Positions 54,690-64,000 of a stretch of 64,000 nucleotides of DNA are shown piece after piece (the stretch's first letter is position 1; each line of letters opens with the position of its first letter). Position numbers and translations under genes: made by a program. The DNA comes from Macrothele yani (Eukaryota; Arthropoda; Arachnida; Araneae; Macrothelidae). The stretch covers positions 51,035,336 to 51,099,335 of the forward strand of contig CM077006.1 in assembly GCA_039090855.1 (NCBI GenBank), written 5' to 3'. The notes under the pieces were generated by a model. That model saw nothing but the letters and a program-made list of their open reading frames with translations. It ran no database searches and was not told where the DNA came from.

Positions 54690-56262
54690 ATATCACTAAG
54701 TGTTCTCTGAGATACAAAGGTTAGCTCCTCAAAAAAGCAGTTTAAAGTATGGAGCTGATGGTGCTAGATTCTGCTTACTATTGATGTATCAAATGTCTCC
54801 ATTTATGGCAATCTCAGCACACAACTCCAGCTTCACTGACATCCATCACATGTCTCACACAAGATATTTTGAACTTCATGCTTGCTATATTTTTCTCATG
54901 CAGACATTCCTAAATATGGTGCTCCCGTGATTTCCTCAGCCTTTTTCTACCTTTATTTTCCTGCCACTTAAGCTGAATAAATTATCTTAGTAAGTATCTC
55001 ACCACTCATTCTTTCAACACATGGCCAACCACCTCAAAATACCTTACCAAAAAACATTTTTCTTCACAATTACACCTCTGCAACAAGTCATCATTCCTCA
55101 GATGATCAGAACATGCCTTGCTACAAACACCCCATAAGTAATGCATCTTTCCAGCTCTCAAATCACTCCTGTGGCTCTTCTGCAGTAACCCAGGTTTCAC
55201 TGCCATACACCAGAATAGAAGCAATCACACTTTCATACACAGCTATTTAGGACATTTTAGAGAACCCATCGGTTCTGTGAAATTCTCCTAAAGTAGCTGT
55301 GACTTTCAAAGATGAATTCACTTGCCTACTAATTTTACCATGTAATTTGTTTTCTCTGTCAAACATGCTTCCTAAATATACAAATTCCTCCACCTGGTCT
55401 ATTTCTGTGCCAATGGCATACCCAGAGGGGGTGCAAAGGGCCATATGCACCCAAAATTATTTTGTCTAGTTGTAAAAATTGTCGGTGACATTATTTTGCT
55501 AGTGTCGCCATTCTGGTTCTCCTTAAATTGCCATTGGTTACTTTGTTTGGTTTGGAATGGTCAGACGAGGTCACATATGCCTATTGTTAATTCCTATCAT
55601 CCCCCCTCTCCGTGTGCATTTTCCACTTGTATGCCACCAAAGACAGAAGAGAGGAAACTAGTTTTGTAGTAGTCACAGCGTCAGGCTAATGAATGGTGGG
55701 GGCTGGGGCCTGGGGGAGGCAAGGGGTAAGCCTTTTATCTTGAGTACATACCATAGCAGGAAAACAAAAACGTAGAATGAACATTACTTTGTAATTAATA
55801 GTATTTGAGAAAAATAAAAATCCCTGTTCTCACGCACATTTTTTTCATCACTTTAGGAAGGAATGCTATCGTAGCTGCTGTGATCAAGAATGTGAGAATT
55901 TTTGCGATTGTTGACTTGACATCATGTAAAATTTTATTCACATGTGCATAATATAGATGCAGCTTGATGTAAATGTTCTGTATGGTGCTTGAACAGCCTG
56001 ATGTAATTGCAAAAGTGATTCTTTGATCACATTTAATTTTTAAATAGCAATAATTCAAACTACAAAATTTCGCATTGGTGGTTTTGACATTGCGGCGACG
56101 ATATGCACCCCCAAAATTAATTTCTGGTTACGCCACTGCTCTGTGCCATTTAGACTGATCTTGCATTCAGTACTAGCAGTTCTTTCTTCAGTAACCATGA
56201 CTTTGGTTTTTCCTGAATTTATACTCAGTTTGAATTTCACACAAACTTCGAGAAATGGCAAT
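54690..56262 (-). mobile_element. LINE A, degenerate copy 3, split by a hAT-type MITE
   Basis: The 3' end CACTAAGTGTTCTCTGAGA at 54694 is shared with the copies at 28510 and 33460. On the minus strand 56261-56139 gives KFKLSINSGKTKVMVTEERT...ECKISLNGTE. 55410-55250 continues IDQVEEFVYLGSMFDRENKL, and 55220-55000 and 54960-54780 give the eroded tail. The first two pieces join exactly across the MITE. Everything 5' of the post-YADD region is missing. Confidence 0.88.
55411..56138. mobile_element. hAT-type non-autonomous element, 728 bp
   Basis: The left end CAATGGCATACCCAGAG and right end CTGGTTACGCCACTG are inverted repeats. The flanking 8-mers TTCTGTGC (55403-55410) and CTCTGTGC (56139-56146) match at 7 of 8. 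Subterminal GGGTGC/GCACCC blocks are also inverted. It sits inside LINE A copy 3, whose reading frame resumes directly on the other side. No transposase. Confidence 0.87.
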
Positions 56263-57889
56263 CACATTTGCAAACTGAGATCAGTAGAAAATCAGAAATC
56301 GGTAGATGAAAGACTAAATCTTTTCTTTTCATTTAATACCAAACATTGAGAGCTTTAAGGGTAACTTTTTCTGACTTGTGCCAAATTACATAACAGGAAA
56401 CACAAAGGTTTTGATCATTCTTGCTATAACTGCCCCTTTGCAATTTCTCTTTCTTCCGACTGCCATAATAATAATAATAATAATAACACCACCTCCTGAT
56501 TTACACTGTATTTCTGTAAACATAAAGTATCACAAGAAAGTCCCATATTATTATCCTGCCACAAACACAATACTCAAGATGATGTTCTTCAGTGTCATTC
56601 ACTTGGTAAGAAACCCAACAAATGTTTCATTTTGTGGTAGACAATGCAGTTATTGGAACAAGCCATCAAAACATTATCCACTGAAGAGCAGTTTCAACTT
56701 TGGGAATGGAATGTGTTGAAGTATAGTGGATTCATAGCAGAACCACAACAGACATATGTTTAGGTTAAGCCTCCTACTCATAAGTCTGAGCCACCCCCCC
56801 CACCCCATCATAGAATATGCAGGGTGAGGTCTATTGTACAATAGGATGAGGTCTGCTATTGTACAGCAGGGTGCAATGTAGGTAACTGATGTTTTTTTTT
56901 CCTTTTTTTTTAAAGTCTTTGGCCATAAATTTTGGCAGTTCAGATTCCACGAAATCTTCTCTTGTTGTGTGCCTGTCTACTTCCTAAATGTTGCTGATAA
57001 TGGTGACTGATGTAGTGTCCATCAATGTTAAACATCTTCCCAGCCATTGATCAGCTGTAATGCTTACAAGATGCATCTAAAGCATGGCATACCAAAGAAA
57101 ATGTGAAAAAACTTAATTTGTAATAGCTACTCCACACACCTTTTCCAACACAGTACAAAAATTCTAATAATATCGCAACTAAAGTGCTGATGAAACAGTG
57201 TAATTTTATGATCTCCGTCTGATGTACGTATGTTCGTCTCAGGGCAGTTAGTACTCTTATGGACTTTTTTTTTTTTTTTTTTTTCCAAGGACAATTTGTT
57301 GAAAGCAACAAGTATTGCAGGTTCACAATTTGACTACTGCCTCATTCAGTGCAATGAAAGTGCTCTCTTGTGCATTTTATAAAGATTTGTATTGTACAAA
57401 AGAAAATTCTAATTTTTTTTTATTTTTTTTTGAGACGTCTCAAAATATTAGTTGAAATCTATTTATTGTGGCATCAGGTGATTATTGGTGAAATCCATTT
57501 GCTTGAGCTGTAATTTTTTGTCAAGACATTTGAAGGACTAAGATGTTCTCAGAATAACAAAATATGCTTTTGTTTCAGTCAAATCATTCCAATTTTTCCA
57601 TATCAATTTTAGGATAAAATGCATTTGAGAAATTTTTCAAATATTATTGTGTTTATAAACAACAGCTGCCCAGCAGTGTACTCAAAAATCAAAGTAATCT
57701 AGACTGCAGTAAATGGAAAATCTGATTTACTGCCTGTGTTCATTGGAAAACTGTGAAAAAAATCAGTTAATTTTGGAAAACAAAATTTAGACAGGAGAAC
57801 TCAGAAGTCATCACAATTGAAAGAACAAAAAATAAAAACTTTTACAACAGTGATACAATAAACCTGTCATATATGTAGGGAAATATATC
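56263..57889. other. Intron 6 interior, microsatellite and unrecognised sequence
   Basis: Contains (AAT)n at 56465-56486, a C run near 56790 with CACCCC, and homopolymer T runs near 56892, 57266 and 57414. Chance ORFs only; no element ends or conserved motif recognised. Confidence 0.5.
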
Positions 57890-58055
57890 AGTGATTGGAA
57901 AGCTACTTTGTAAAAGTAGGTAGCTCCTGCTACAATTACATACTTAAAATAGTAGCTTGCTACAGATACTACTACTTAATCTGAAAAATAACTAGCTACA
58001 CTTTTTTTTTTTTAATAATGACTTTTGTTACTTTTTAGCTACTTTTCTACATTTA
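57890..58055. repeat. Iterated GTAGCTAC-type motif region
   Basis: AGCTACTTTGTAAAAGTAGGTAGCTCC, AGTAGCTTGCTAC, ACTAGCTACAC and TTAGCTACTTTT recur within 165 bp. Such GTAGCTAC-rich sequence is typical of some DNA-element subterminal regions, but paired ends were not found. Confidence 0.5.
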
Positions 58056-58977
58056 GATTTAAATTAAAAGTGCAAATTCTGAGGATCTTTACATCTACAT
58101 TCTTACATAAGGTATTATTCAGAGTTAAATACCAAGGTAAATTATGCAAATAATTGATCTTTGTATTTTCGTCATCTCTGATCAACATAAATAATTTATC
58201 TTTGTTAATAATTAATCTTGTTTTCTTACTGTATGTATGCATTAACATTTCTTCATCAATCACCAGTTAAAGAAAAATCACATTATTGAATTAATTTTGT
58301 AATGGAAAGATCCTATCATTGTCACTCCAACCATATTACCATGGTGACACTTTACACAGTGATGTACATTAAATTTGAAATCAATTGAAATCTTTCCATC
58401 ACTTCAAATTTTGCCTGTTAAGTCTCTCTCAACCTCAAAATCACTTTCTTCATCATTGTCCTTTTGTACTTTGTGAATGAAATCATTAAAACCATCATTA
58501 GAGTTTCTTTAACTTTTCTGTTTGCCAAGCATGAAACATTTTCTCCTGCTCTCCAAACGTGTGCCACTTTTTCTTTTCGTACTTGAACCTGAAAAATAAA
58601 TAAAGTTTTGTAAACAACTCTCTTAAAATATCACAAGTGGCAACTGATGTCCTTAAAAATATGCTAAATATCAGTCATATATTGACAAGTGACCAGAAAG
58701 GGTAAATGGAGATGTGTGGAATCATACATGAAAATGCCATTGAAGAAAATTGAATGATATTATTTGATGCGATGTAGGAAAATTGCAAATTTATGTTTTG
58801 TGTGAGAAATTAGCATTAGAACAGAGAAAAGTTTTAAAAGTCTAAAGAGAGTGTGCTTTTAAATTATTGTGAATTCAACTGCAGGTTGCTGTGTGAATGA
58901 GTTTATTTGGCAGGAGGGGGATACATGCTTCTAAAAATATCCTTTAATTTGACTTTTTTTTTATCTTTACCATTTAG
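58056..58977. other. End of intron 6, nothing firmly recognised
   Basis: AT-rich intron. A 74-codon minus frame at 58039-58263 and a broken minus-strand stretch at 58440-58590 (KKWHTFGEQEKMFHAWQTEK) match nothing I know. Confidence 0.45.
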
Positions 58978-59094
58978 ATTTTTGGAGATGCAGATGGATT
59001 GAAGCCATCTGAGTTCCTGATCTGTTGTGTACTTCCATATATAAATTTAGAGTACTCAACAGCTCAAATATCCTTTGCTCTGGAGATTTTGGAG
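58978..59094 (+). CDS. Host gene exon 7 (117 nt, 39 codons)
   Basis: A T-rich tract ending CATTTAG precedes the exon and a GTGAGT donor at 59095 follows. The 39 codons, phase 0, begin IFGDADGLKPSEFLICCVLP and end FALEILE. A mariner insertion starts only about 125 bases downstream in the next intron. Confidence 0.88.
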
Positions 59095-59219
59095 GTGAGT
59101 ACCATTGAGCTGTATTTCTTCATCTGTGGGTGATTTTTTATTAGCCTATTGGTAATTTTGCTCTTGTGTTTCATAATTATTATCAGTTATATTTAAATTA
59201 TGGTCTGTAAATATTATTA

Positions 59220-60475
59220 TTAGGTGTACAAATAAGTTTTAAAGCTTTTTTTGTGTGACATATACCGCTAATTTACATATCCGACATTCCCCCACATTGT
59301 TGTCATGTGACCATAACTGGTCCAGAGTATAAAATGTGACACAGAAGTTTGCCCAACAGTAAAACGCACTTGCATATTTGTAGGTGAACGATGGCAAGCG
59401 ATACTGCATTTATTCGATACTGCATTCGTTACGAGTTTCATCAAGGAAGAAGTGCTGCAATAGCTGCATTAATCTGTTCTGTTCTGGAGAAGAATATTGT
59501 ATCAAAAAGCACGTGTGAGTTTTGGTTTAGACGGTTTAAAGCAGGTGATTTTTATGTTAGCAATCGAGAAAGTAGCGACGCCCCACAGGAGGTTGCACAT
59601 GAGCAACTGCAAACATTGCTGGATGAAGATTCGTCTCAAACACTAAAAGAACTAGCTGAACAGCTGGGGATTACTCAACAAACCATTTCCAATTGTTTAC
59701 TCGCAGTCTGAAGGATTCAGAAGGAAGAAAAATGGGTGGCACATGACCTGAGCCAGAGGAACAAGGATGAGCGTGTCATGAAGTGTTTGGATCTGTTGAA
59801 TAAACAACACAGAAAGTCTTTCCTGTGTAAAATCATTAGGGGTAATGAAAAGTGGATATGGTACGGCAATCCCAAACACAAAAAACACTGTTTTTTTGTG
59901 TTTGACACCAAAATGCAATATTCACTCCAAAAAAGTTATGCTGTGCACCTGGTAGGATATGAAGGGTGTGTTCTATTATGAACTATTGGAACAGGGTCAA
60001 ACTGTTACTTCTGACCACTAAAAGCAAAAATTGCTGCGATTGAACCAGGAAATCTGTCAGAAACGTCCATTCATTGGCAAAGGACTACGTCCCATGAAAT
60101 TGCTGCATGACAACGCTAGGCCTCATGTCGCGAAATCGGTCATGGAAGCATTGACACTTGGCTGGGAAGTTTTGGAGCACCTGGCGTATTGTGTCGACAT
60201 AGGCCCTTCAGACTATCATTTGTTCCGATCGATGCAACATGATTTGTCTTCTGTACGGTTTTGGACATGTGATGAAGGGCAAAAATAGGTTGACGACTTC
60301 ATCGTGTCACACGACAAAGTATTATTCCTGGCTGGAATCTGTCAGCTGCCCGACTGATGCTGGAAGGTGATAGATAATGATGGAGCATATTTTGATTCAT
60401 AAAGGTATTGTTGTTTTCTCTCAAATTACATGTTGCATTGTCTTAAAACGCTTTAAAACTTATTTGTACACCTAA
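59220..60475 (+). mobile_element. mariner element, complete length, inactive (same family as 3747-4997)
   Basis: TIRs TTAGGTGTACAAATAAGTTT and AACTTATTTGTACACCTAA are nearly perfect and flanked by TA (59218-59219, 60476-60477). At 1,256 bp it is within a few bases of the first copy's length. Orientation is opposite. Confidence 0.94.
59391..60370 (+). pseudogene. mariner transposase pseudogene with lost catalytic Asp
   Basis: A 106-codon start, MASDTAFIRYCIRYEFHQGR...ELAEQLGITQQTISNCLLAV, ends at TGA in place of the Gly codon seen in the 3747 copy. The next segments are MAHDLSQRNKDERVMKCLDL, then IIRGNEKWIWYGN, where the first catalytic Asp is Asn. The second Asp survives in HDNARPH; the third lies in [11 protein letters not shown] (SPDL degraded to CVDI). 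Two further frame changes follow. The protein could not be active even if the stops were suppressed. Confidence 0.92.
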
Positions 60476-60844
60476 TAATATCAGTTCTGTTAAAATTATT
60501 CAGAATGCCCATTAAATTTGTATTAGTTCATGCAAGAAATTTCAATAAAGTCTAGAGAGGACAGCAACGATAATGTAGATGGAAGGATTCTGAGCAAAAA
60601 TATTTACATTAGCATGTTGAAAACGTGGTTGAGATAGAGGTGCAACATAGATGTGTGCAATGATGACTTGAAAATGTAATGGAGAAGTAGATTATGGAAT
60701 ATTTTTGCAAATTGTGTATCAGTATGATCAAAGTTCATTCTTGATCCCTGTTCTTGTATCTATAACAACAAAAAACAAGTGCAAAAATAGCACAACAATG
60801 TTGTAAATTGTGTGTACAGGCTTAATGTTTAGTCAGATTTAAAG

Positions 60845-61480
60845 AATGTGCATGGGCTGCATATAATTTCTATAAATAAAGGTTGGAAGGCTCTCTGAAA
60901 ATCATCAGCATTATTCTGATGTACTCAGAGAATGACTGAAGGATCTGAAGTTTTGTGAGAGGGATGTAGAAAAGAAGTGGGAATGTTTTAGGAAATGTGT
61001 GGTCACTGCTGCTGAAGTGGTCTGTGGCACCAAAATAGTGGGTAACAATATAGGTGATGCTTGGTGGAATAGTGAGATTGAAGAGGCAGTAAAGAGAAAG
61101 AAGGAAGCCTATTTGGGATGTTGCAAGGTAGAATTTCTGTAGATGAATATCGCTGGAAGAAGCTTGAAGCTGGTTCGCCCGAGTAAGGCAAAAGATAGGA
61201 AGGAGAAGGTAAGGTGGAAAGGTATGAATTGGCTTTTGGAAAGGTAGGAAGTCTTTCTGGAAGTACATGAGAGTCAAGAAAAATAGGGGAACAAAGTGTT
61301 AAGTTGTGTGAAGAATAATGTTGGAGAAATGATATGGGAGCCCAATGAGTTAAGTGAAAGATGGAGTGAATACTTCTGTGAGTTATTAGATCAGGAAAGC
61401 AAAGATGATTCTGAGACAGATGCAGATGATGGCACAGTGAAGAAAGAAAGCACAGAAGGGATATCTTCCTAAAGAAATGT
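60845..61480 (+). mobile_element. LINE A fragment (between endonuclease and RT)
   Basis: The + strand reads DAWWNSEIEEAVKRKKEAYL, then PSKAKDRK and further on VKNNVGEMIWEPNELSERWSEYF. This matches the linker of copy 1 at 30485-30255 on the other strand. Frames are broken. It is truncated on both sides; no 3' end is present. Confidence 0.75.
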
Positions 61481-61589
61481 TAGACAATTTTAAGGCTTTT
61501 ATGTATATGCATATACTGTATGGTGCTTAAGGTAGTTAATAAATACTGAAATGTTAATTATTTTTGCATATTCCTATGTGAGAAAAGTT

Positions 61590-62500
61590 CAGCCTTTTTC
61601 TGCCATGGCCACTTTCATGCCTGTAGCAAAGACCATTGTTCATACAAAGCTTGTCTAAGCACCTCCAGATCTTGTGGAGTGGAATTGAGAACGGCAACAT
61701 ATGTCCCCAAAGCATCCCAGACATGCTTGATTGGATTAAGGTTGGAAGACCTGAACCATAGGGCCAATGGTCTCCTCTTTAAGATGTTCTACCCGCCTCT
61801 TTCAGTGGGGAAGGGCATTATCATATTATAGCAGAAATGCATCTTCTGTGGCACTCGCATAAGGACAAATGTAGGAGTCCATGACATCACGCTATAGCTT
61901 GAAGCATTCATGATTCCTCTTGGAAGCACATAGAGGTTTATGTGTCCACTGAATAAGATGCCACCCCAAACCAGTATGCTATCACCACCATAAGTGTCCC
62001 TTTTGTGGGTCATAGAGGATGTTAGCATGTCCTTCATATTCTCCAGGTCAAATTGCTCTGTAAAGCAAATCTGTACTCATCTGTGAAGAGTACTGACGTC
62101 CATTGGTTTATAGTCCAATGGAAGTAAAGTTTTACCCAATTCAATCTTTTTCCCTGTGGCAGGGGGTAAAGGGCACATAGAATGCTGGTTGATTAGCATA
62201 AAGACCTCGTTTGTGAAGCCTTACACAGTGGAAGCAGATACCACCGTTCCTGTAGCTGCAGCAAGGACAGATTGCAGCTGTGTCAAGGTAGCTTCCCTGT
62301 TGTTTCGTGCAGTTAATCAGAGATATCAGTCATGTACAGAGATGTTGTCGCTTCAGGCCTGCCTTTTGGAAGCTGACTGAATAGTTTTAAATTAGTTCCA
62401 CAGTCTGTGGAACACAGAAGGACTCACATGCAGCCATCTTGCAACTTCCACCTGACTTATGCGTGCCTCTAGTCTTCCAATCTCAGTTCATCTGTTAAAT
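61590..62500 (-). pseudogene. Tc1/Tc3-like transposase relic
   Basis: Minus-strand pieces in order: LNWVKLYFHWTINQWTSVLF with TDEYRFAL (first Asp, 62160-62060), GDSILVWGGILFSGHINLYV (61980-61920) and YDNALPH (second Asp, about 61820). A degraded SPDLNPIEHLWDxLG region near 61690-61740 follows. Stops are frequent. TIRs were not confidently located. Confidence 0.72.
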
Positions 62501-63823
62501 GATGTGTTGCAGCCATTACAACATTTCAACAAATCTGCTGTATCAAAATCGTTTCTTTATACTTTGCAAACAATGTGGCACACACCTCTGCAGAAGCCCC
62601 TTTTCTGGGGTGTGGGTAGGGTGGGGTGGGTGTGAGTACGCTACCTACAATGTTCTTTATAGTATAACCAATGCCATCGCCATGCATTTGGTTAAGATAC
62701 CCTGACTCTGCATTACATTTCATGTCGTATACCCAACTCTTCTTTCACAAGTATTAATAGTTGCAATTTTTATAAAAAACATTTCTTGATTTATGGAAAC
62801 TAGTATATAATGTTAAATAGATGTGTGTAAAGCAAGAATTTTTTAAAATTATATTTCTTTAACATATTTTAGTCCTTTTCATGGTATGCAATTCCAGATT
62901 AGCTGAAGTTGACAAATGCAATGGAAAACGGGAAAGAACTAGTAGAGAGTAATTTGAAAATGCTATACTATAAACAATTTTTGCAGAATTTCAGGTAGCA
63001 TTCTCACCAAATCCCCCCCCACACACACACAGTTCTCAGTCTGCAATTGGAGATTCTGTAATGTAATATACTGTATAGCTTTCAGCACTTCAGTGATACA
63101 GGTGATTACACTGTATCATTGAATTACAGCTGTTACACTCAGATTAATGTGATGAATGGAAAAAAAGCTGTGATTAGCTGGTCTCTTAAGGGTTGGGTGC
63201 ATAATACAAGATGTTAAAGAATAATGTTTCTGCTATGTAATTCGATGGCTTTTTTTGAGATAGTTGTCTTTCAGATTTATGATTTTTATTTTTGATGTAG
63301 ACTGTAATAAATGATTAAAAACTGTGTTTAATCCTCAGGAATATGTAAATTGCTGGTTGTTTTTAAGTGTCCATAAAATGATTTAACTGGTACGAGAATT
63401 GAAAGTTAGTAGATGAATTCTAAAGCATTTCCATTTTGCAATTTGAGTAAACAGGGAGGGAGTGGGCAGAAATGTGATGTCAATCATTGATTATATTACA
63501 GAAATAAATTTTGTTATTTTTTATGATGCTACACATTTGCTCCATCAAAATAACAAAACATACAAATCGTTACTCAAAATACTGACTATAGAACCTGGTA
63601 GTTTGAAAGCACTGATGCATTGAAAGTGCTCAAAATTCATTTTAAATTTGTATCTTTGAGACCCTGAAGACTTGAACTCAAAAGTGGCATCATGAATAGC
63701 TGCATTCTTTTTCATTTTTGTTATTTAAAACTTTTATCTTGTGCAGGCAATTATGTCATTATGCATGGTAATATATAGTGATTTTACAACTCTCAAAATG
63801 CTTTATTTTTATCTGCATTGTAG
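62501..63823. other. End of intron 7, nothing recognised
   Basis: AT-rich intron with a GGGTGTGGGTAGGGTGGGGT G-rich stretch near 62618 and a (CA)n at about 63018-63030. No element ends or coding motif recognised before the exon 8 acceptor. Confidence 0.5.
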
Positions 63824-64000
63824 CTCTTGTCTCAGTACAGATTCTTAATGCCTCTCCTAGAGTGTGATTTTGTACAAAAACAAGATCTCTGCTTTAGGGT
63901 GATGCTTTTTCTTGAGATGAATAATCTCTATGTACATTTAGCAAGAAAGGATATTGCTGCTGACACTTTTGCTTTTACACTGTTGTTACTGATATTTAAT
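63824..64000 (+). CDS. Host gene exon 8, 5' part (at least 177 nt)
   Basis: The acceptor GCATTGTAG precedes 59 open codons that run to the window edge in phase 0. The stretch begins LLSQYRFLMPLLECDF and includes RVMLFLEMNNLYVHLARKD. It is Leu-rich and helical like the preceding exons, and no donor is seen before 64000. The frame agrees with the phase 0 end of exon 7. Confidence 0.85.

Larger units (their letters stand above)
1645..64000 (+). other. Host gene spanning the window (8 internal coding exons, both ends open)
   Basis: Eight exons with AG acceptors and GT donors join into 566 codons without a stop. Codon ranges are 1-274, split codon 275, 276-290, split codon 291, 292-329, 330-381, 382-418, 419-468, 469-507 and 508-566. 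Intron phases are 1, 2, 0, 0, 0, 0, 0, and introns are about 12.5, 12.7, 13.2, 3.1, 8.4, 6.0 and 4.7 kb. The protein is leucine-rich with amphipathic helical stretches, no signal peptide and no obvious catalytic motif, as expected of an ARM/HEAT-type scaffold. I do not recognise the family. The first visible acceptor is phase 0 and the last exon runs off the window, so the true start and stop lie outside. Confidence 0.85.

Noticed and set aside
57051..57326. 91-codon minus-strand ORF containing a KKKKKK run
   Set aside because: The run is a T homopolymer read in reverse; no other sign of coding.
58039..58263. 74-codon minus-strand ORF
   Set aside because: No motif and no supporting context; composition is that of AT-rich intron.

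Overview
This is animal genomic DNA, most likely from an arthropod or related invertebrate. It is AT-rich and has spliceosomal GT-AG introns of 3 to 13 kb. It is dense in Tc1/mariner, hAT-like, non-LTR, Penelope-like and tRNA-derived SINE elements, and has many microsatellites and poly-A/T tracts. I see no operons, bacterial genes or CRISPR arrays. The species cannot be named from the sequence alone.

One host gene runs the length of the window on the + strand. Eight coding exons (1645-2467, 14971-15019, 27697-27811, 41047-41202, 44298-44408, 52794-52943, 58978-59094 and 63824 to the right edge) join without a stop into 566 codons. Intron phases are 1, 2, 0, 0, 0, 0, 0. The second exon is only 49 nt and is needed to reconcile the phases on either side. 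The gene is open at both ends: the first acceptor is phase 0 and the last exon runs off the window. The product looks like a long, leucine-rich alpha-helical (ARM/HEAT-style) protein that I cannot name. About 1.7 kb of 64 kb is host coding sequence.

The rest is intron filled with mobile DNA. Intron 1 (2468-14970) holds a tRNA-like inverted-repeat composite, a complete but dead mariner, Tc1 relics, a 1.87 kb long-TIR element with a nested MITE, two SINEs, a second tRNA-like composite and a mariner relic. Intron 2 (15020-27696) holds a hAT copy with a perfect 8-bp target duplication, a long inverted repeat around a LINE fragment, a dispersed repeat family (here 'family X') with a nested Tc1, a perfect 19-bp hairpin, and another hAT-type element. 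Intron 3 (27812-41046) holds two minus-strand copies of one LINE (here 'LINE A'), the second inside hAT-type ends and split by a Tc1, then a nearly intact RTE-type LINE sitting in an older LINE. Intron 4 holds SINE and mariner relics, a Penelope-like relic starts intron 5, and most of intron 5 is a Tc1 split by a SINE, a mariner and a 1.65 kb TIR element. Introns 6 and 7 hold a Tc1, another LINE A copy split by a hAT-type MITE, a second copy of the first mariner, and a Tc1/Tc3-like relic.

Every transposase and reverse-transcriptase frame found carries a stop, frameshift or truncation. The RTE ORF comes closest to intact, with one in-frame TGA. Target duplications and terminal inverted repeats allow many insertion boundaries to be read to the base, so the window also records the relative order of insertions.
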